Source: Vicinamibacterales bacterium
GTDB lineage: Bacteria > Acidobacteriota > Vicinamibacteria > Vicinamibacterales > JAMQPK01
Direction of reading: 5' to 3'
Assembly: GCA_023717525.1 (NCBI GenBank)
Contig: JAMQPK010000220.1
Coordinates: 35,026-99,025, forward strand
Length of the DNA: 64,000 nucleotides
In this document: in pieces, positions 23,689 through 33,011 of the stretch
Position numbering within the stretch: the stretch's first letter is position 1
Layout: each line of letters starts with the position of its first letter
The notes under the pieces: generated by a model
Database searches by the model: none
The model's input: only the letters and a program-made list of their open reading frames with translations
What the model was told of the DNA's origin: nothing
Made by a program: the position numbers and the translations under genes

Positions 23689-24776
23689 CGACTCGCTATC
23701 GCCCGGTACGCATCAAGGGTCAGGGCCGCGGTTCTGTCCCACGTGTAGTCCATCGCTCTGCGCCGGCCTGCCTCGCGCAGCCGGTTCGCGAGATCCGCAT
23801 CTTCGATCAGCCGTACGATACCAGCAGCCATCTCCATTTCGTCGTCTGGGCTCACGAGGATACCCGCATCGCCCACGACTTCGGGAATGGCGCTCGCTCG
23901 TGCGGCGAGCACCGGAGCGCCACACGCCATTGCCTCGAGCAGGGGTAGTCCGAAACCTTCATATCGCGATGGATACGCGAACACGGCGGCGCTGCAATAC
24001 AGATCCGCAAGAGTACGATCGTCGGTCGCATCTGCGAAGTGAACCTGAACATTCGCGCCGCGTGCCTCCTCCTCGAGTTTTGCGCGTTCGCCTCGGTCTA
24101 CCCCTGCCAGAACCAGCATGGGGCCGACGCGACTCGGCGATAGCGCCGGAAGCCGGCCCAGGGCACGTACCAGCATCAGGAGATTTCGACGCGGGTGAAG
24201 GTCGCCGACGTGAAGCACATACGGAGCCGTTATCCCCGGAGGGAGTTGACGCGGTGTTGCCCCTGCGAACGGCGTTCCCACGCCGAGGGGAACAACTCTA
24301 ATTCGCTGCGCGTCAACGCCGTAGGCGGCCGAGATCTCGCTTCGAGAGAACTCGGAGTCCGTGATGATGAGGTCTGCCGCATGAGCGCTCCGGCGATAGA
24401 ACCAGCGCCGCAGCGGGTCGCGGCGGTACGGGTACCACTCTGGATGGCGCTCGTAACTGACGTCATGAATGGTCAGGACAAGAGGATGCACGCCGCGAAG
24501 CGGGGCAGTGTAGGCAGGCGAGTGGAACACGTCGAGCCGTTCGCGTCGAACCGCGCGCGGGAGATCCACGAGGCACCAGCCGAGATTCGTTGGTGCGATC
24601 TGTCTGACGGGTCGACGTTCGGCGGCGGACGGCAGGGCTGCGGCTTCCGGCGAGCCGAAGACCACAAGCTCGTTACTCGGACGTACGCGGGCGAGGGCGT
24701 TCAGCAGCTCGGAGGCATATCGTCGCACTCCGCCCGCTGGAGATCCCAAGCTTCGCCCATCGAATCCGATTCGCAT
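23685..24776 (-). CDS. GT4-family (GT-B fold) glycosyltransferase
   Basis: 363 residues: MRIGFDGRSLGSPAGGVRRY at the N-terminus, YVLHVGDLHPRRNLLMLVRA at the start of the C-terminal Rossmann half, FAYPSRYEGFGLPLLEAMA (the ExxGxxxxE-type donor motif) and AMDYTWDRTAALTLDAY at the end. These are hallmarks of retaining GT4 enzymes such as mannosyl- or rhamnosyltransferases. It is coupled to the GT2 gene at 23688. Confidence 0.9.
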   Translation of the reverse strand: MRIGFDGRSLGSPAGGVRRYASELLNALARVRPSNELVVFGSPEAAALPSAAERRPVRQIAPTNLGWCLVDLPRAVRRERLDVFHSPAYTAPLRGVHPLVLTIHDVSYERHPEWYPYRRDPLRRWFYRRSAHAADLIITDSEFSRSEISAAYGVDAQRIRVVPLGVGTPFAGATPRQLPPGITAPYVLHVGDLHPRRNLLMLVRALGRLPALSPSRVGPMLVLAGVDRGERAKLEEEARGANVQVHFADATDDRTLADLYCSAAVFAYPSRYEGFGLPLLEAMACGAPVLAARASAIPEVVGDAGILVSPDDEMEMAAGIVRLIEDADLANRLREAGRRRAMDYTWDRTAALTLDAYRAIASR

Positions 24777-24807
24777 CGCGCAGAACGCAGGGACATTCTA
24801 CGGCCTG

Positions 24808-26664
24808 CTAGTGCACTATCCGAACATTCGGCGGCGCGATTGGCGGTTGCTGACCTATGAGGACCGGCCAACGGGCATACGTGCCGTTGCCGTTTTGACC
24901 GTCGGTGATCACTGCGTAGATGTAGTACTCGCCGAGAGGCACGACCGGAATGTTGTTCCAGACAAACGAGCCTGCCGATGTGGGGGCGCTCCCAATCGGG
25001 GTTGTTCCGCTTGTCGGATTGCGATCGGTGTCGTAGTACAGATTGACCGTTCCGTTGCTTTCGCTCGCGGTCCACTGGAACGTGTACGTACCGCCGGAGT
25101 TGAGCCGCTCGAGGGCGGCAAGCTTGATGCGCTTCAGGAAGAAGGTGACTGCGCCGCTGTACTCGTGCGGGTCGAACCGGAATCGGTCGATGCCGCCCAT
25201 GCCGCCCGGCACCCAGCCAAGCTGAGACGGCGAGCTCGCTTCGATTGGGAGAACGGCACGGTCAGACATGTCCAGGCTGACCTTGTCCAGAACGCTCACG
25301 CCGAGGCGCGAATTGAAAATGATGTCGTCCGTCACCGTATAGTTGATGCCGCCAGCTGCCCGCCACGCGATTCGTGCGATGGAGCCGTTGTTGACGTTGC
25401 GCGCCGCATTGGGGATGCCGAACTCGACGGTCAGAATGCGATAGCGGAGCGGATCGATGCGCGTGGCGTCGCCGCGCGATGAAAGGGGTTGAAGGATCGG
25501 ATCCCCTACGAGCCCGGGCTGAGCAGGGGCGCTGATGGCAGAGAAAACAGACACGCTTCCCAGCGACGTACCGGCCGGCGTTTCGGCAACAATCGGTGTA
25601 ATCGAGGGCGGTGCGCAAGAAGGCGGCAGGCAGAGTCCAAAATAATCATCGACATCCGAGAGCGCATTCATATCCCACGCGTTACCAAGTTGCGCTGTCG
25701 CGAAGTCGTCGGCGCTTCCTTCGTCTGAAGGCAACGTGAAGGACATCGTAGGAGTGGCGTTGACCAGGTAGGCAGTCCCCGGCCTGGTAAACGCACCGGA
25801 CGTGCCGGCCGCCCGCGCGAGTACTTGGTAGCTGCCGGGCGCCAGGGCCCCAGCGTAGAAGTTGTACCCGGCGCCGGAACCACTAACTAGGCATCCGGCC
25901 GAGTTGCCGTTAGCCGCGGAAGAAATGTTCTTCGCAAGGACTGTTTCGTTTCCGTTGGTGGTCGTGTCGGTGTCGAGGTAGAGATCGATGGCGCCGGAGA
26001 AACCGGTCCAGGTCGCCTTCCGGCAGAGGTTAGTGTCGATGTTGACCAGTCGAATCCAGTCGATCTGAATATTGAGTGTCGTGTTGTATGACGGATGAAA
26101 TCGTAACGAGCGAATCAGGCCTCCCCACGAAATCGGGCCAGTCTGTTTTCCGAGCGCCTGGAGGTCGACAAGATAGGTTCGCCATCCAGCGGTCAGGTTG
26201 ATGATGTTGCTGCTGCTATCGGTGAGGTCCCAGAGATTGTCGCGATTCCAGGTCAATACGCTCTGCGAAGGGCCGCTCATATTCACGCGAATCGCAAGGA
26301 ACCTGTAGAAGTCCGCGTCGATGGGATAGTTGGCGCCGGTCTTTCCCAGCCGCGCGGCGTAGGGGTTCCCAGTCTCGAGCAGAAAGACGTTCGGGCTGAC
26401 AGCCGTCGTTGCCGAGAAGATGCCGCTCGCGAACGAGACGTTGCTCAGTTCCGGTAAGGGGTTATCTGAGCCGTTCAGGAACCAGCCGAAATCCGTACGC
26501 TCGTTCATGTCCCAGGGGTCCTGGAACGTTCGAGCGGCGAAGTCCTCTGCCGACGCAACGCTGGCGGATCCGCCGAGGGTTACGGTCTGTGCGAGCAGAT
26601 CGACGGAAGTACACAGAAATGCGCACACAAAGAGCGCCGGGGCCGCCAGGGAGTACTTCTTCAT
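24808..26664 (-). CDS. Large secreted protein of unknown family with duplicated modules
   Basis: 618 residues from the ATG at 26664, a start supported by GAGG and by the signal peptide YSLAAPALFVCAFLCTS. I do not recognise the family. A module beginning with a DFA...W-DMN motif appears twice: EDFAARTFQDPWDMNER (early) and DDFATAQLGNAWDMNAL (middle). A second motif, LYLDTDTTTNGNE and later LYYDTDRNPTSGTT, also appears twice, each in a beta-rich, calcium- or sugar-binding-like context. The pattern is two copies of a beta-sandwich pair, perhaps carbohydrate-binding. It probably sits at the cell surface or is secreted. A sigma-54-like site lies about 20 bases before the start. Confidence 0.75.
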   Translation of the reverse strand: MKKYSLAAPALFVCAFLCTSVDLLAQTVTLGGSASVASAEDFAARTFQDPWDMNERTDFGWFLNGSDNPLPELSNVSFASGIFSATTAVSPNVFLLETGNPYAARLGKTGANYPIDADFYRFLAIRVNMSGPSQSVLTWNRDNLWDLTDSSSNIINLTAGWRTYLVDLQALGKQTGPISWGGLIRSLRFHPSYNTTLNIQIDWIRLVNIDTNLCRKATWTGFSGAIDLYLDTDTTTNGNETVLAKNISSAANGNSAGCLVSGSGAGYNFYAGALAPGSYQVLARAAGTSGAFTRPGTAYLVNATPTMSFTLPSDEGSADDFATAQLGNAWDMNALSDVDDYFGLCLPPSCAPPSITPIVAETPAGTSLGSVSVFSAISAPAQPGLVGDPILQPLSSRGDATRIDPLRYRILTVEFGIPNAARNVNNGSIARIAWRAAGGINYTVTDDIIFNSRLGVSVLDKVSLDMSDRAVLPIEASSPSQLGWVPGGMGGIDRFRFDPHEYSGAVTFFLKRIKLAALERLNSGGTYTFQWTASESNGTVNLYYDTDRNPTSGTTPIGSAPTSAGSFVWNNIPVVPLGEYYIYAVITDGQNGNGTYARWPVLIGQQPPIAPPNVRIVH

Positions 26665-26684
26665 GAGTCCTCTATCCTGGTGTA

Positions 26685-26700
26685 TGCAGGGTTCGATCCA
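26685..26700 (-). promoter_or_regulatory. Candidate sigma-54 promoter for the secreted protein at 26664
   Basis: Minus strand TGGATCGAACCCTGCA: TGG and TGCA are at the exact -24/-12 spacing (GG-N10-GC), with CG at positions 6-7 also matching. A start would fall near 26674, ten bases before the ATG. GG-N10-GC pairs are common by chance in high-GC DNA. Confidence 0.4.
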
Positions 26701-26761
26701 AGCTGTGCCCACCGACATGGACAGGAGTTCTGCGCTGCTGTAGCCTGAAGCACGCGTTGTA

Positions 26762-28024
26762 ATGCGGTACACGTTGATTACATTTCTTGCCTGTCCAGCG
26801 TGCTCTGGGCAGCTGGCGACGATTGTCGTCACGGAGCGGCAGGCAGCCATACCGGTCCGTCACAGGCTCCTGCCGAATGTGGTTGCTCCGGAGGGCGCCG
26901 TCGTCGCTCCGCTGAACCCCGCTTCCGCGAGGACGCCTCTCGGTGCCGTTCTGTCTCGACACGCCGCGAATCCCGCACCACCCGAGCGAGACTACGCGGT
27001 CGAGGTCGAGACAGGAATCCTGGCGTGCGTCTCGTGCGGGCGTTGGTTTCCCATTCGCGGTTTTCTACCGGAGCTGTTGCCCGACCATCTCCGCGATCGC
27101 GACGACGATCGGCGATTCTTCGACGAATGCGCGCGTCAGCTTCCCACGGAGCTCGTCGAGGCGCTTAGAGCGGCCGCCCCCAGTGCCGGGTCGACGGAAC
27201 TCGATCGAGGCGAGGGCTACAAGCGCGCGGAGATCACGATTCGCAGCAAAGTAGACAATCCCTACTTTTTTTCGCCCGGCTATTCTTCTCCTTTCAACCC
27301 GCACGCGACTGAGCACACGCTCTACCTCATCAAGCTATTCGGCGCGGCGGTCCCGTTGTTGGAACTCAAAGTCGGCGATGTGTTGCTCGATAGCGGCTGC
27401 GGGTACTCCTGGACGACGGAATGGCTGTACAGGGCCGGCGTAGAGACAGTCGGTGTCGACATCTGCCGGACTTACCTCGAAATCGGGATCGAGCGCATGG
27501 GCGCCAACCGGCCGCATCTCGTGGTGGCCGACGTCGAGAACCTGCCGATTCGCGCCGCATCGATGGATGCCGTCCTGGCGTTCGAAAGCGCGCATCACAT
27601 TCCCGATCGCAAGAAAGCCATGGCAGGATTCGGCCGTGTCCTCAAGCCGGCGGGCCGCATGGTCCTGGCCGAACCTGGAGCGACGCACGAACACGCGCAG
27701 GTCTCGGTGGATGTGATGAGCAAGTACGGGATCCTCGAGAAGGGCATGGAGCTCGAAGACGTGCGGGACTATGTCGCTGGCACCGAGATGGGAAAGCCGG
27801 AGCAGATATTTCTGCTGCGCGCGTCGGACCGCGAGATTGGGCGGACGATCGATCACGCATTCGTTCACACGCATTCCGCGGTCGAGGGTAACTTGTTTCG
27901 CATTTCCAAGACCGAAAGCCTGCTCGAGACCGTCAGCGCCGCCTGGCGCGAACCTCGCCGCGTCGTGTGGCCGAAGTTGAAGCGCTACGCCAAGACGGCG
28001 CTCGTCAGACTCGGTTTGGAATGA
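26762..28024 (+). CDS. Class I methyltransferase with N-terminal zinc-ribbon (Trm112-like) part
   Basis: 420 residues. The N-terminus has CPACSG, and about 80 residues later ILACVSCGRWFPIRG, two CxxC pairs as in Trm112p-like zinc domains, fused to a SAM methyltransferase: DVLLDSGCGYSWTTEWLY (motif I), VGVDICRTYLEIG, DAVLAFESAHHIPDRKKAM and RVLKPAGRMVLAEP. The family acts on small molecules or sugars. Its stop overlaps the start of the WecA-like gene (ATGA), so it belongs to the export operon. Divergent from the secreted protein gene at 26664. Confidence 0.82.
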   Translation: MRYTLITFLACPACSGQLATIVVTERQAAIPVRHRLLPNVVAPEGAVVAPLNPASARTPLGAVLSRHAANPAPPERDYAVEVETGILACVSCGRWFPIRGFLPELLPDHLRDRDDDRRFFDECARQLPTELVEALRAAAPSAGSTELDRGEGYKRAEITIRSKVDNPYFFSPGYSSPFNPHATEHTLYLIKLFGAAVPLLELKVGDVLLDSGCGYSWTTEWLYRAGVETVGVDICRTYLEIGIERMGANRPHLVVADVENLPIRAASMDAVLAFESAHHIPDRKKAMAGFGRVLKPAGRMVLAEPGATHEHAQVSVDVMSKYGILEKGMELEDVRDYVAGTEMGKPEQIFLLRASDREIGRTIDHAFVHTHSAVEGNLFRISKTESLLETVSAAWREPRRVVWPKLKRYAKTALVRLGLE

Positions 28025-29787
28025 CGCGCGTTCTTGTCGCGTTTGCGGCGGCTTTCGCCACTGTGGCGATTGTCACGCCGTTTCTGAAGCGGCTGGCCGT
28101 CAGGCTCCAACTCGTCGCCCGTCCAATCGAGCAGCGCTGGCATCGAGCGCCTGTGCCGCTCCTGGGCGGCGTCGCCATCTTTGCGGGCTTTGCATCTTCG
28201 GCCCTGATGACGGCCCGTTCGCCGTCTCTGACACCCGTCTTCGCGGGCAGCGCTGCGATGTTCGCCCTCGGCGCGGCTGACGACCTCTGGCGTTTCCGGC
28301 CTGGAACAAAATTCCTCCTGCAGATCGCCATCGCGTCGGCACTCGTCGCTGTGCTTCCGCGGCCAGTCTTGACAGGGTTTGTCGCCATCGACGCGCTGAT
28401 CGCCATCACCTGGCTGGTCGGCATCACGAACGCTTTTAACCTGCTCGATAACGTCGACGGATTAGCCGCCGGTGTCGCGACGATCGCAGGCGGCTTCCTG
28501 GTGCTGACGCTGTGGCCTGTTGCGTCGGTTCCCGTGGTCTGCGCGCTGGCAGCGTTCGCAGGGGCGACGGCGGGTTTTCTCGTTTACAATTTTCATCCGG
28601 CTTCGATTTTCATGGGAGACAGCGGCAGCCTCTTTCTGGGATTCTTTCTGTCGGCCATTGGCCTGCTTGTCTTGCCGCTGCAGAGTTTCGGAGCCCCTTA
28701 CGCCGCCGTTTCCGTATTGATTCTCCTGGTACCGATCTTCGATACGACGTTTGTCACGCTGACGCGTGTGATGGCCGGTCGCAGCCCGATCGCTGGAGGA
28801 CGCGACCACACGTCGCACAGGTTGATCGCGCTCGGCATCAGCGAGCGCCGCGCGGTGGTCGTGCACTATGTCCTGACGGCGGTCGGCGGACTGATTGCGC
28901 TCGGGGTCCTCCACGCACGACCCGGCGGTGTCGGCATTGCCTTGGGATTGTTTGTCATAGTCCTGGCCGCCCTGGGCATTGTGTTGAGTCACGTTGAAGG
29001 CGCACACGGAGCCGGTGCGACCCAGGCGGAGCCCCTGATGCTGGCGGAAATCAGTTATCGAAATCGCGCTCTGGAACTCTTGCTGGACGCTGCGCTGGTG
29101 GGCCTGGCGTACTACGCGGCGTTTGCCGTGCGTTTCCAGGCCGAAGAGTTCCTGCATTTTCTGCCGTACTTTGCGGGCTCGCTGCCGTTTGTGCTCGTGT
29201 GCCAAATAGCCGGCCTCTGGGTCAGCGGCAAGTATCGGCAGGTGTGGCGGAGCTTCGGCGCTGCCGAAGTGACGACAATCCTCAAGGGTGTCGCTGCCGG
29301 CGTCACCGCATCTGTCATTCTCGTGTTGTACCTCTACCGCTTCGAGGGTTTTTCGAGATTGGTCTTCGCGATAGATACGGTCATCATCAGCGCCCTGCTC
29401 ATCGGCAGTCGCGTAGCTGTGAGCCGGCTCGACTACCACCTGCGGCGCCAACGTGGCACCGATCGTCACGTGCTGATCTACGGCGCCGGGCGGCGTGGTG
29501 TGCTGCTCGTGCACGATCTCCAGGGGAACGGCCGCTTGAATCTCGTTCCTGTCGGATTTCTGGACGACGATGAGGCGAAGCGACGGCTGCGGATCGAGGG
29601 ACTACGCGTGCTCGGAGCTTCGGAAGATCTTGCGGAGGTCCTGGGTAGACATCGCGTGAATGAGCTGCTGGTGAGCACGCAGCACATCGATCCGCAGCGC
29701 TTCGCAGCAGTGGAGGCCGTCTGTCGTGCGCGGAATGTAAGAGTGCGGCGCCTCAGATTCGATCTGGAAGATGCCTCGGCGAATTGA
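28021..29787 (+). CDS. WecA/MraY-type sugar-phosphate transferase fused to a FlaA1/CapD N-terminal module
   Basis: 588 residues. About 1-330 is a polyprenyl-phosphate N-acetylhexosamine-1-phosphate transferase with about ten membrane helices: AADDLWRFRPGTK, NAFNLLDNVDGLAAG (Asp-rich Mg site), FMGDSGSLFLGFF and GGRDHTSHRL (histidine loop). It starts glycan assembly on undecaprenyl phosphate. About 340-470 is a four-helix membrane module (ALELLLDAALVGLAYYAAF through AIDTVIISALLIGSR), and about 480-588 a Rossmann unit (HVLIYGAGRRGVLLVHDL). Together these match the N-terminal half of FlaA1/CapD/EpsC dehydratases but without the SDR catalytic half. A paralogous four-helix module is fused to the ABC permease at 33056. 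The fusion is uninterrupted and in frame. Confidence 0.85.
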   Translation: MTRVLVAFAAAFATVAIVTPFLKRLAVRLQLVARPIEQRWHRAPVPLLGGVAIFAGFASSALMTARSPSLTPVFAGSAAMFALGAADDLWRFRPGTKFLLQIAIASALVAVLPRPVLTGFVAIDALIAITWLVGITNAFNLLDNVDGLAAGVATIAGGFLVLTLWPVASVPVVCALAAFAGATAGFLVYNFHPASIFMGDSGSLFLGFFLSAIGLLVLPLQSFGAPYAAVSVLILLVPIFDTTFVTLTRVMAGRSPIAGGRDHTSHRLIALGISERRAVVVHYVLTAVGGLIALGVLHARPGGVGIALGLFVIVLAALGIVLSHVEGAHGAGATQAEPLMLAEISYRNRALELLLDAALVGLAYYAAFAVRFQAEEFLHFLPYFAGSLPFVLVCQIAGLWVSGKYRQVWRSFGAAEVTTILKGVAAGVTASVILVLYLYRFEGFSRLVFAIDTVIISALLIGSRVAVSRLDYHLRRQRGTDRHVLIYGAGRRGVLLVHDLQGNGRLNLVPVGFLDDDEAKRRLRIEGLRVLGASEDLAEVLGRHRVNELLVSTQHIDPQRFAAVEAVCRARNVRVRRLRFDLEDASAN

Positions 29788-29793
29788 GCGCGG

Positions 29794-31368
29794 CTACGGG
29801 AGGATTGTGAGCGTAATGTTGGTGACCTGCCAATCCCAATGTCGGCTCACGGGGTTATACGCATAGGTTTCGAACCACACCACGCAGGTCCCGGCCGTCC
29901 CGGGAGCGGGTATGCCCTGCACGAGCGCCGTTCCATCCCCACGATCGACCAGCGTCAAACCGGGTGGGAGCAGAACTCCATGGTCAGGGTGATCAACCGG
30001 AAGGAGAGAAATCCACTGATTGATCACAGTTGCCGCTGGGTAGCCAGCCGTCGTGAGTGTAAAGCTGCCGAATGTTCCGACCCTGAACGGAGGAGGGTTT
30101 CCGCTCGTGAAGCTAGGATACTCGTGCACGGTGAGCGTGAACGGTTTGGTCGCCGGTTTCATGTTTCCGCTTGTTGCCGTCACCGTCAGAGGATAGACAC
30201 CGCCCGTTCCGGATGCGGCGCGTCCGGTCAGAAGTAGCGATCCATTCCCTTGCTGGATCGTTTGAATGCCCGACGGAAGGGACCCGACTACCGAGAGGGA
30301 ACCAGTACCCTGGAACATGAAGCTCTGCTGATTTCCCATCTCGAAAGTTCTCGCGGCATCGGTCGTGGTAATCCTCAGCCCTGCATACGAACCAACCCAG
30401 ACGCCGCCGGTGAAGCTCGGGTCGTACCCGTAGTAGCTGCGCAGGTAGCTCAGATTTCTCCCGTCGAAGACGAGTACATGAGGTCCGCCGCCCGGACCCG
30501 CGCCAGTAATGATGTCTATCACGCCGTCAAGGTTCTCATCGCCGGCCGCAACGGAAACGCCGCCACGGAAGGCCGGATCGTAGGCGTAAAAGCTCGCTAG
30601 ATAGCTGAGCGTGCGCCCGCTGCGGACGATGACGTGCGGACCGCCACCGGGTCCCGCACCTGTAATGATGTCTGCCAGTCCGTCCCGGTCGATATCGCCG
30701 GCCGCTACGAACACGCCCCCCCTGAACGCCGGATCGTACGCGTAGAAGCTGGCGAGGTAAGTGAGATACGGGCCACTGCGGACGGTGACGTGCGGCGCAG
30801 CCCCTGGTCCGGCTCCGGTGAGGATGTCGTCGAACCCGTCGCCGTTGACATCGCCGGAGGCGACAGTGACACCGCCACGGAACGACTGGTCGTAGGCGTA
30901 GAAGCTTGCTAGATAACTCAAGTCGACGCCGTTGAAGACCACCACGTGCGGGCCTCCGCCAGGACCGGCGCCGGCAATGATGTCGGTGACTCCGTCGCCA
31001 TTGAAGTCGCCAGCCGCCACGAAAACGCCTCCGCGGAATGACGGATCGAATGCGTAAAAACTGGCGAGGAGGCGCCGGTCCCATGTGCCACTGAAGACCT
31101 TGATATGGGGGCCACCGCCCGGGCCGGCACCCGTGATGAGATCAAGTACACCGTCGCCATTGACGTCGCCTACTGCCACATGCACGCCACCAAGAAAATC
31201 GTAGCCGTATGCCCCGAAGTAGGAGCAGTAATCACAGGTAGAGCCCAGGGGACCGCCTACCAGAGGTGGACTTCCAGGTCCCGGGCCATACGCGAGCTGC
31301 GCGGTTGCAGGCGAAGAGATCGCGAGCGCGGCGATGACGACGAGCGCAGCCTTGCTTGCAATTGCCAT
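29794..31368 (-). CDS. Secreted FG-GAP-repeat protein with C-terminal Ig-like domains (copy B)
   Basis: 524 residues from the ATG at 31368. A signal peptide (ALVVIAALAISSPATA) is followed by five repeats of about 52 residues (residues 60 on), each of the type GGVxVAAGDxNGDGxxDI, TGAGPGGGPHV, LxYLASFYAYDPxFR, and a partial sixth. DxNGDG is a calcium-binding loop, and the set forms a beta-propeller-like FG-GAP structure as in integrin alpha heads. The C-terminus has Ig-like domains of the He_PIG type (LPPGLTLVDRGDGTALVQG). A surface or matrix adhesion role is likely. It is the tandem paralogue of the gene ending at 31376, seven bases away, and both sit on the opposite strand inside the export cluster. 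Confidence 0.85.
   Translation of the reverse strand: MAIASKAALVVIAALAISSPATAQLAYGPGPGSPPLVGGPLGSTCDYCSYFGAYGYDFLGGVHVAVGDVNGDGVLDLITGAGPGGGPHIKVFSGTWDRRLLASFYAFDPSFRGGVFVAAGDFNGDGVTDIIAGAGPGGGPHVVVFNGVDLSYLASFYAYDQSFRGGVTVASGDVNGDGFDDILTGAGPGAAPHVTVRSGPYLTYLASFYAYDPAFRGGVFVAAGDIDRDGLADIITGAGPGGGPHVIVRSGRTLSYLASFYAYDPAFRGGVSVAAGDENLDGVIDIITGAGPGGGPHVLVFDGRNLSYLRSYYGYDPSFTGGVWVGSYAGLRITTTDAARTFEMGNQQSFMFQGTGSLSVVGSLPSGIQTIQQGNGSLLLTGRAASGTGGVYPLTVTATSGNMKPATKPFTLTVHEYPSFTSGNPPPFRVGTFGSFTLTTAGYPAATVINQWISLLPVDHPDHGVLLPPGLTLVDRGDGTALVQGIPAPGTAGTCVVWFETYAYNPVSRHWDWQVTNITLTILP
30409..31191 (-). repeat. Array of five ~156-bp FG-GAP coding repeats (copy B)
   Basis: Five units of about 52 codons within the secreted protein, each with a D-x-(N/D)-x-DG calcium loop and the GAGPGGGPHV (or GAAPHV) segment. 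The unit order matches copy A, including unit 3 with PGAAPHV and unit 4 with DIDRDG. Confidence 0.8.
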
Positions 31369-31375
31369 CTTGCCT

Positions 31376-32992
31376 CTACGGAGCAATTGTGATCGTAATG
31401 GTCGCCCACGAACTTCCAACGTAAAACGGCACCAGGTAGGTGCCCACCTTGTCTGGAGTCGGCGTACCACTCAGGGTAGCCGTGCCGTCGCCACGGTCGA
31501 CCAACGTCAGGCCGGTCTGCGACAGCGACGACAGCGGCGGAGACCACATACCTGGGACAAAGAAGGCTGGGCTGATTGTGGCAGGCCCAGGGTATGCTGC
31601 CGTCGTCATCGTAGCGCTGCCAAATGATCCGACGTGAAACGGTGGTGGATCTCCACTTGTGAAGTGTGGAGGTTCTAGTGCCGTCAGCCTGAAGTGTTGA
31701 ATGACGGAGTGTGTGGGCCCGCTCGTGGCGGTAAACGTCAGCGGGTAAATCCCCCCAAATCCAGACGCGATGCATCCTGTGACCACCAACGACCCGTCTG
31801 GCTGCGGATCAGCCCGGAGGCCCGGTGGAAGTGTCTCAGTAAGTGAGACCGTCGGCCTGCCAGGACCCGAGGCCGCAACTCTGAAGCTGCTCAGCATCGA
31901 AGGGCAACCAGTGAATGTGATTAAGGATGCTTCATCGCTCGTCACGAAGTGGAGACCCGCGTACGCGCCGACCCAGACGCCAGCTGTCATCGTCGGAGCG
32001 TCGGCGAGGAAACTCGCCACGTAATATAAGTTGCTGCCGTCAAACGCGATCACGTGCGGTCCGCCGCCTGGTCCCGCGCCGGCGATGATATCCGGTGTAC
32101 CGTCGCCATTGATGTCGCCTGCGGCGACAGAAACGCCGCCGCGAAAAGAGGGATCGTAGGCGTAGAAACTCGCGAGGTAGTTAAGCGTAAGAGCACTGCG
32201 GACGGTGACATGCGGCCCGCCGCCTGGTCCCGCACCGGTAATGATGTCGGCGTATCCATCCCGGTCGATGTCGCCGGCAGCTACGAACACGCCGCCCCGG
32301 AAGATCGGATCGTACGCGTAGAAGCTGGCGAGGTAGGTCAGGGAGGGCCCGCTGCGAACAGTTACGTGGGGCGCAGCGCCGGGGCCAGCGCCGGTGACGA
32401 TGTCGTCGAACCCATCGCCGTTGACGTCGCCGGCCGCGACGCTCACACCGCCACGGAACATGGGGTCATACGCGAAAAAGCTGGCCAGATAACTGAGGTC
32501 CACACCATTGAAGACCACCACATGCGGCCCTCCACCCGGACCAGCGCCGGCAATGATGTCGGCGAAACCGTCGCCATTGAAATCGCCGGCCGCCACGAAG
32601 ACGCCGCCGCGGAATGAGGAACCGAACGCGAAAAAACTTGCCAGCAAGCTTCGGTCTTTGCCGCTGAACACCTCAATATGGGGCCCACCCCCAGGGCCTG
32701 CGCCGGTAATTGTGTCCAGCACACCGTCGCCGTTCACGTCACCAAAAGCCACGTGCACGCCGCCTGAGAAGGAGGGGCCATACGGAAAGAACGGTGTGAG
32801 GTAAGTCCATCCTGCGTCTCGGTCGAACGGGAAGTTCTTGAGGGTGAAGCTAGCTTGTGACGGTCCACTGAGACCTTCCGTTGAGCCTAGCCCAACGATG
32901 AGTTGGGCCGCAGCGGCTGAAGGTACCAAGAGCACCGCGATGACGAGAGCCAGACTCGTCGCGAAACGGGTGAGGGGAGAGCGGGTCGGCAT
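31376..32992 (-). CDS. Secreted FG-GAP-repeat protein with C-terminal Ig-like domains (copy A)
   Basis: 538 residues with a signal peptide (FATSLALVIAVLLVPSAAAA). From residue 77 there are five FG-GAP repeats of about 52 residues with DVNGDG/DFNGDG/DIDRDG/DINGDG calcium loops, then a GVWVGAYAG partial unit and Ig-like He_PIG domains (GLTLVDRGDGTATLSGTP). It is closely similar to the gene downstream of it (copy B) over the full length and in unit order, so the pair arose by whole-gene duplication. The C-terminal halves differ more. It is divergent from the ABC permease fusion at 33056 and probably cotranscribed with copy B. Confidence 0.85.
   Translation of the reverse strand: MPTRSPLTRFATSLALVIAVLLVPSAAAAQLIVGLGSTEGLSGPSQASFTLKNFPFDRDAGWTYLTPFFPYGPSFSGGVHVAFGDVNGDGVLDTITGAGPGGGPHIEVFSGKDRSLLASFFAFGSSFRGGVFVAAGDFNGDGFADIIAGAGPGGGPHVVVFNGVDLSYLASFFAYDPMFRGGVSVAAGDVNGDGFDDIVTGAGPGAAPHVTVRSGPSLTYLASFYAYDPIFRGGVFVAAGDIDRDGYADIITGAGPGGGPHVTVRSALTLNYLASFYAYDPSFRGGVSVAAGDINGDGTPDIIAGAGPGGGPHVIAFDGSNLYYVASFLADAPTMTAGVWVGAYAGLHFVTSDEASLITFTGCPSMLSSFRVAASGPGRPTVSLTETLPPGLRADPQPDGSLVVTGCIASGFGGIYPLTFTATSGPTHSVIQHFRLTALEPPHFTSGDPPPFHVGSFGSATMTTAAYPGPATISPAFFVPGMWSPPLSSLSQTGLTLVDRGDGTATLSGTPTPDKVGTYLVPFYVGSSWATITITIAP
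31985..32764 (-). repeat. Array of five ~156-bp FG-GAP coding repeats (copy A)
   Basis: Five 52-codon units in the upstream paralogue, in the same order as copy B. The third unit has PGAAPHV in place of PGGGPHV in both genes. Confidence 0.8.
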
Positions 32993-33011
32993 TCCTACCC
33001 TGCGCTATCAT

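Noticed and set aside
30409-32764. Long direct repeats resembling a CRISPR or satellite array
   Set aside because: The repeats are about 156 bp, in frame, and encode FG-GAP units in two intact genes; there are no short identical repeats with unique spacers.
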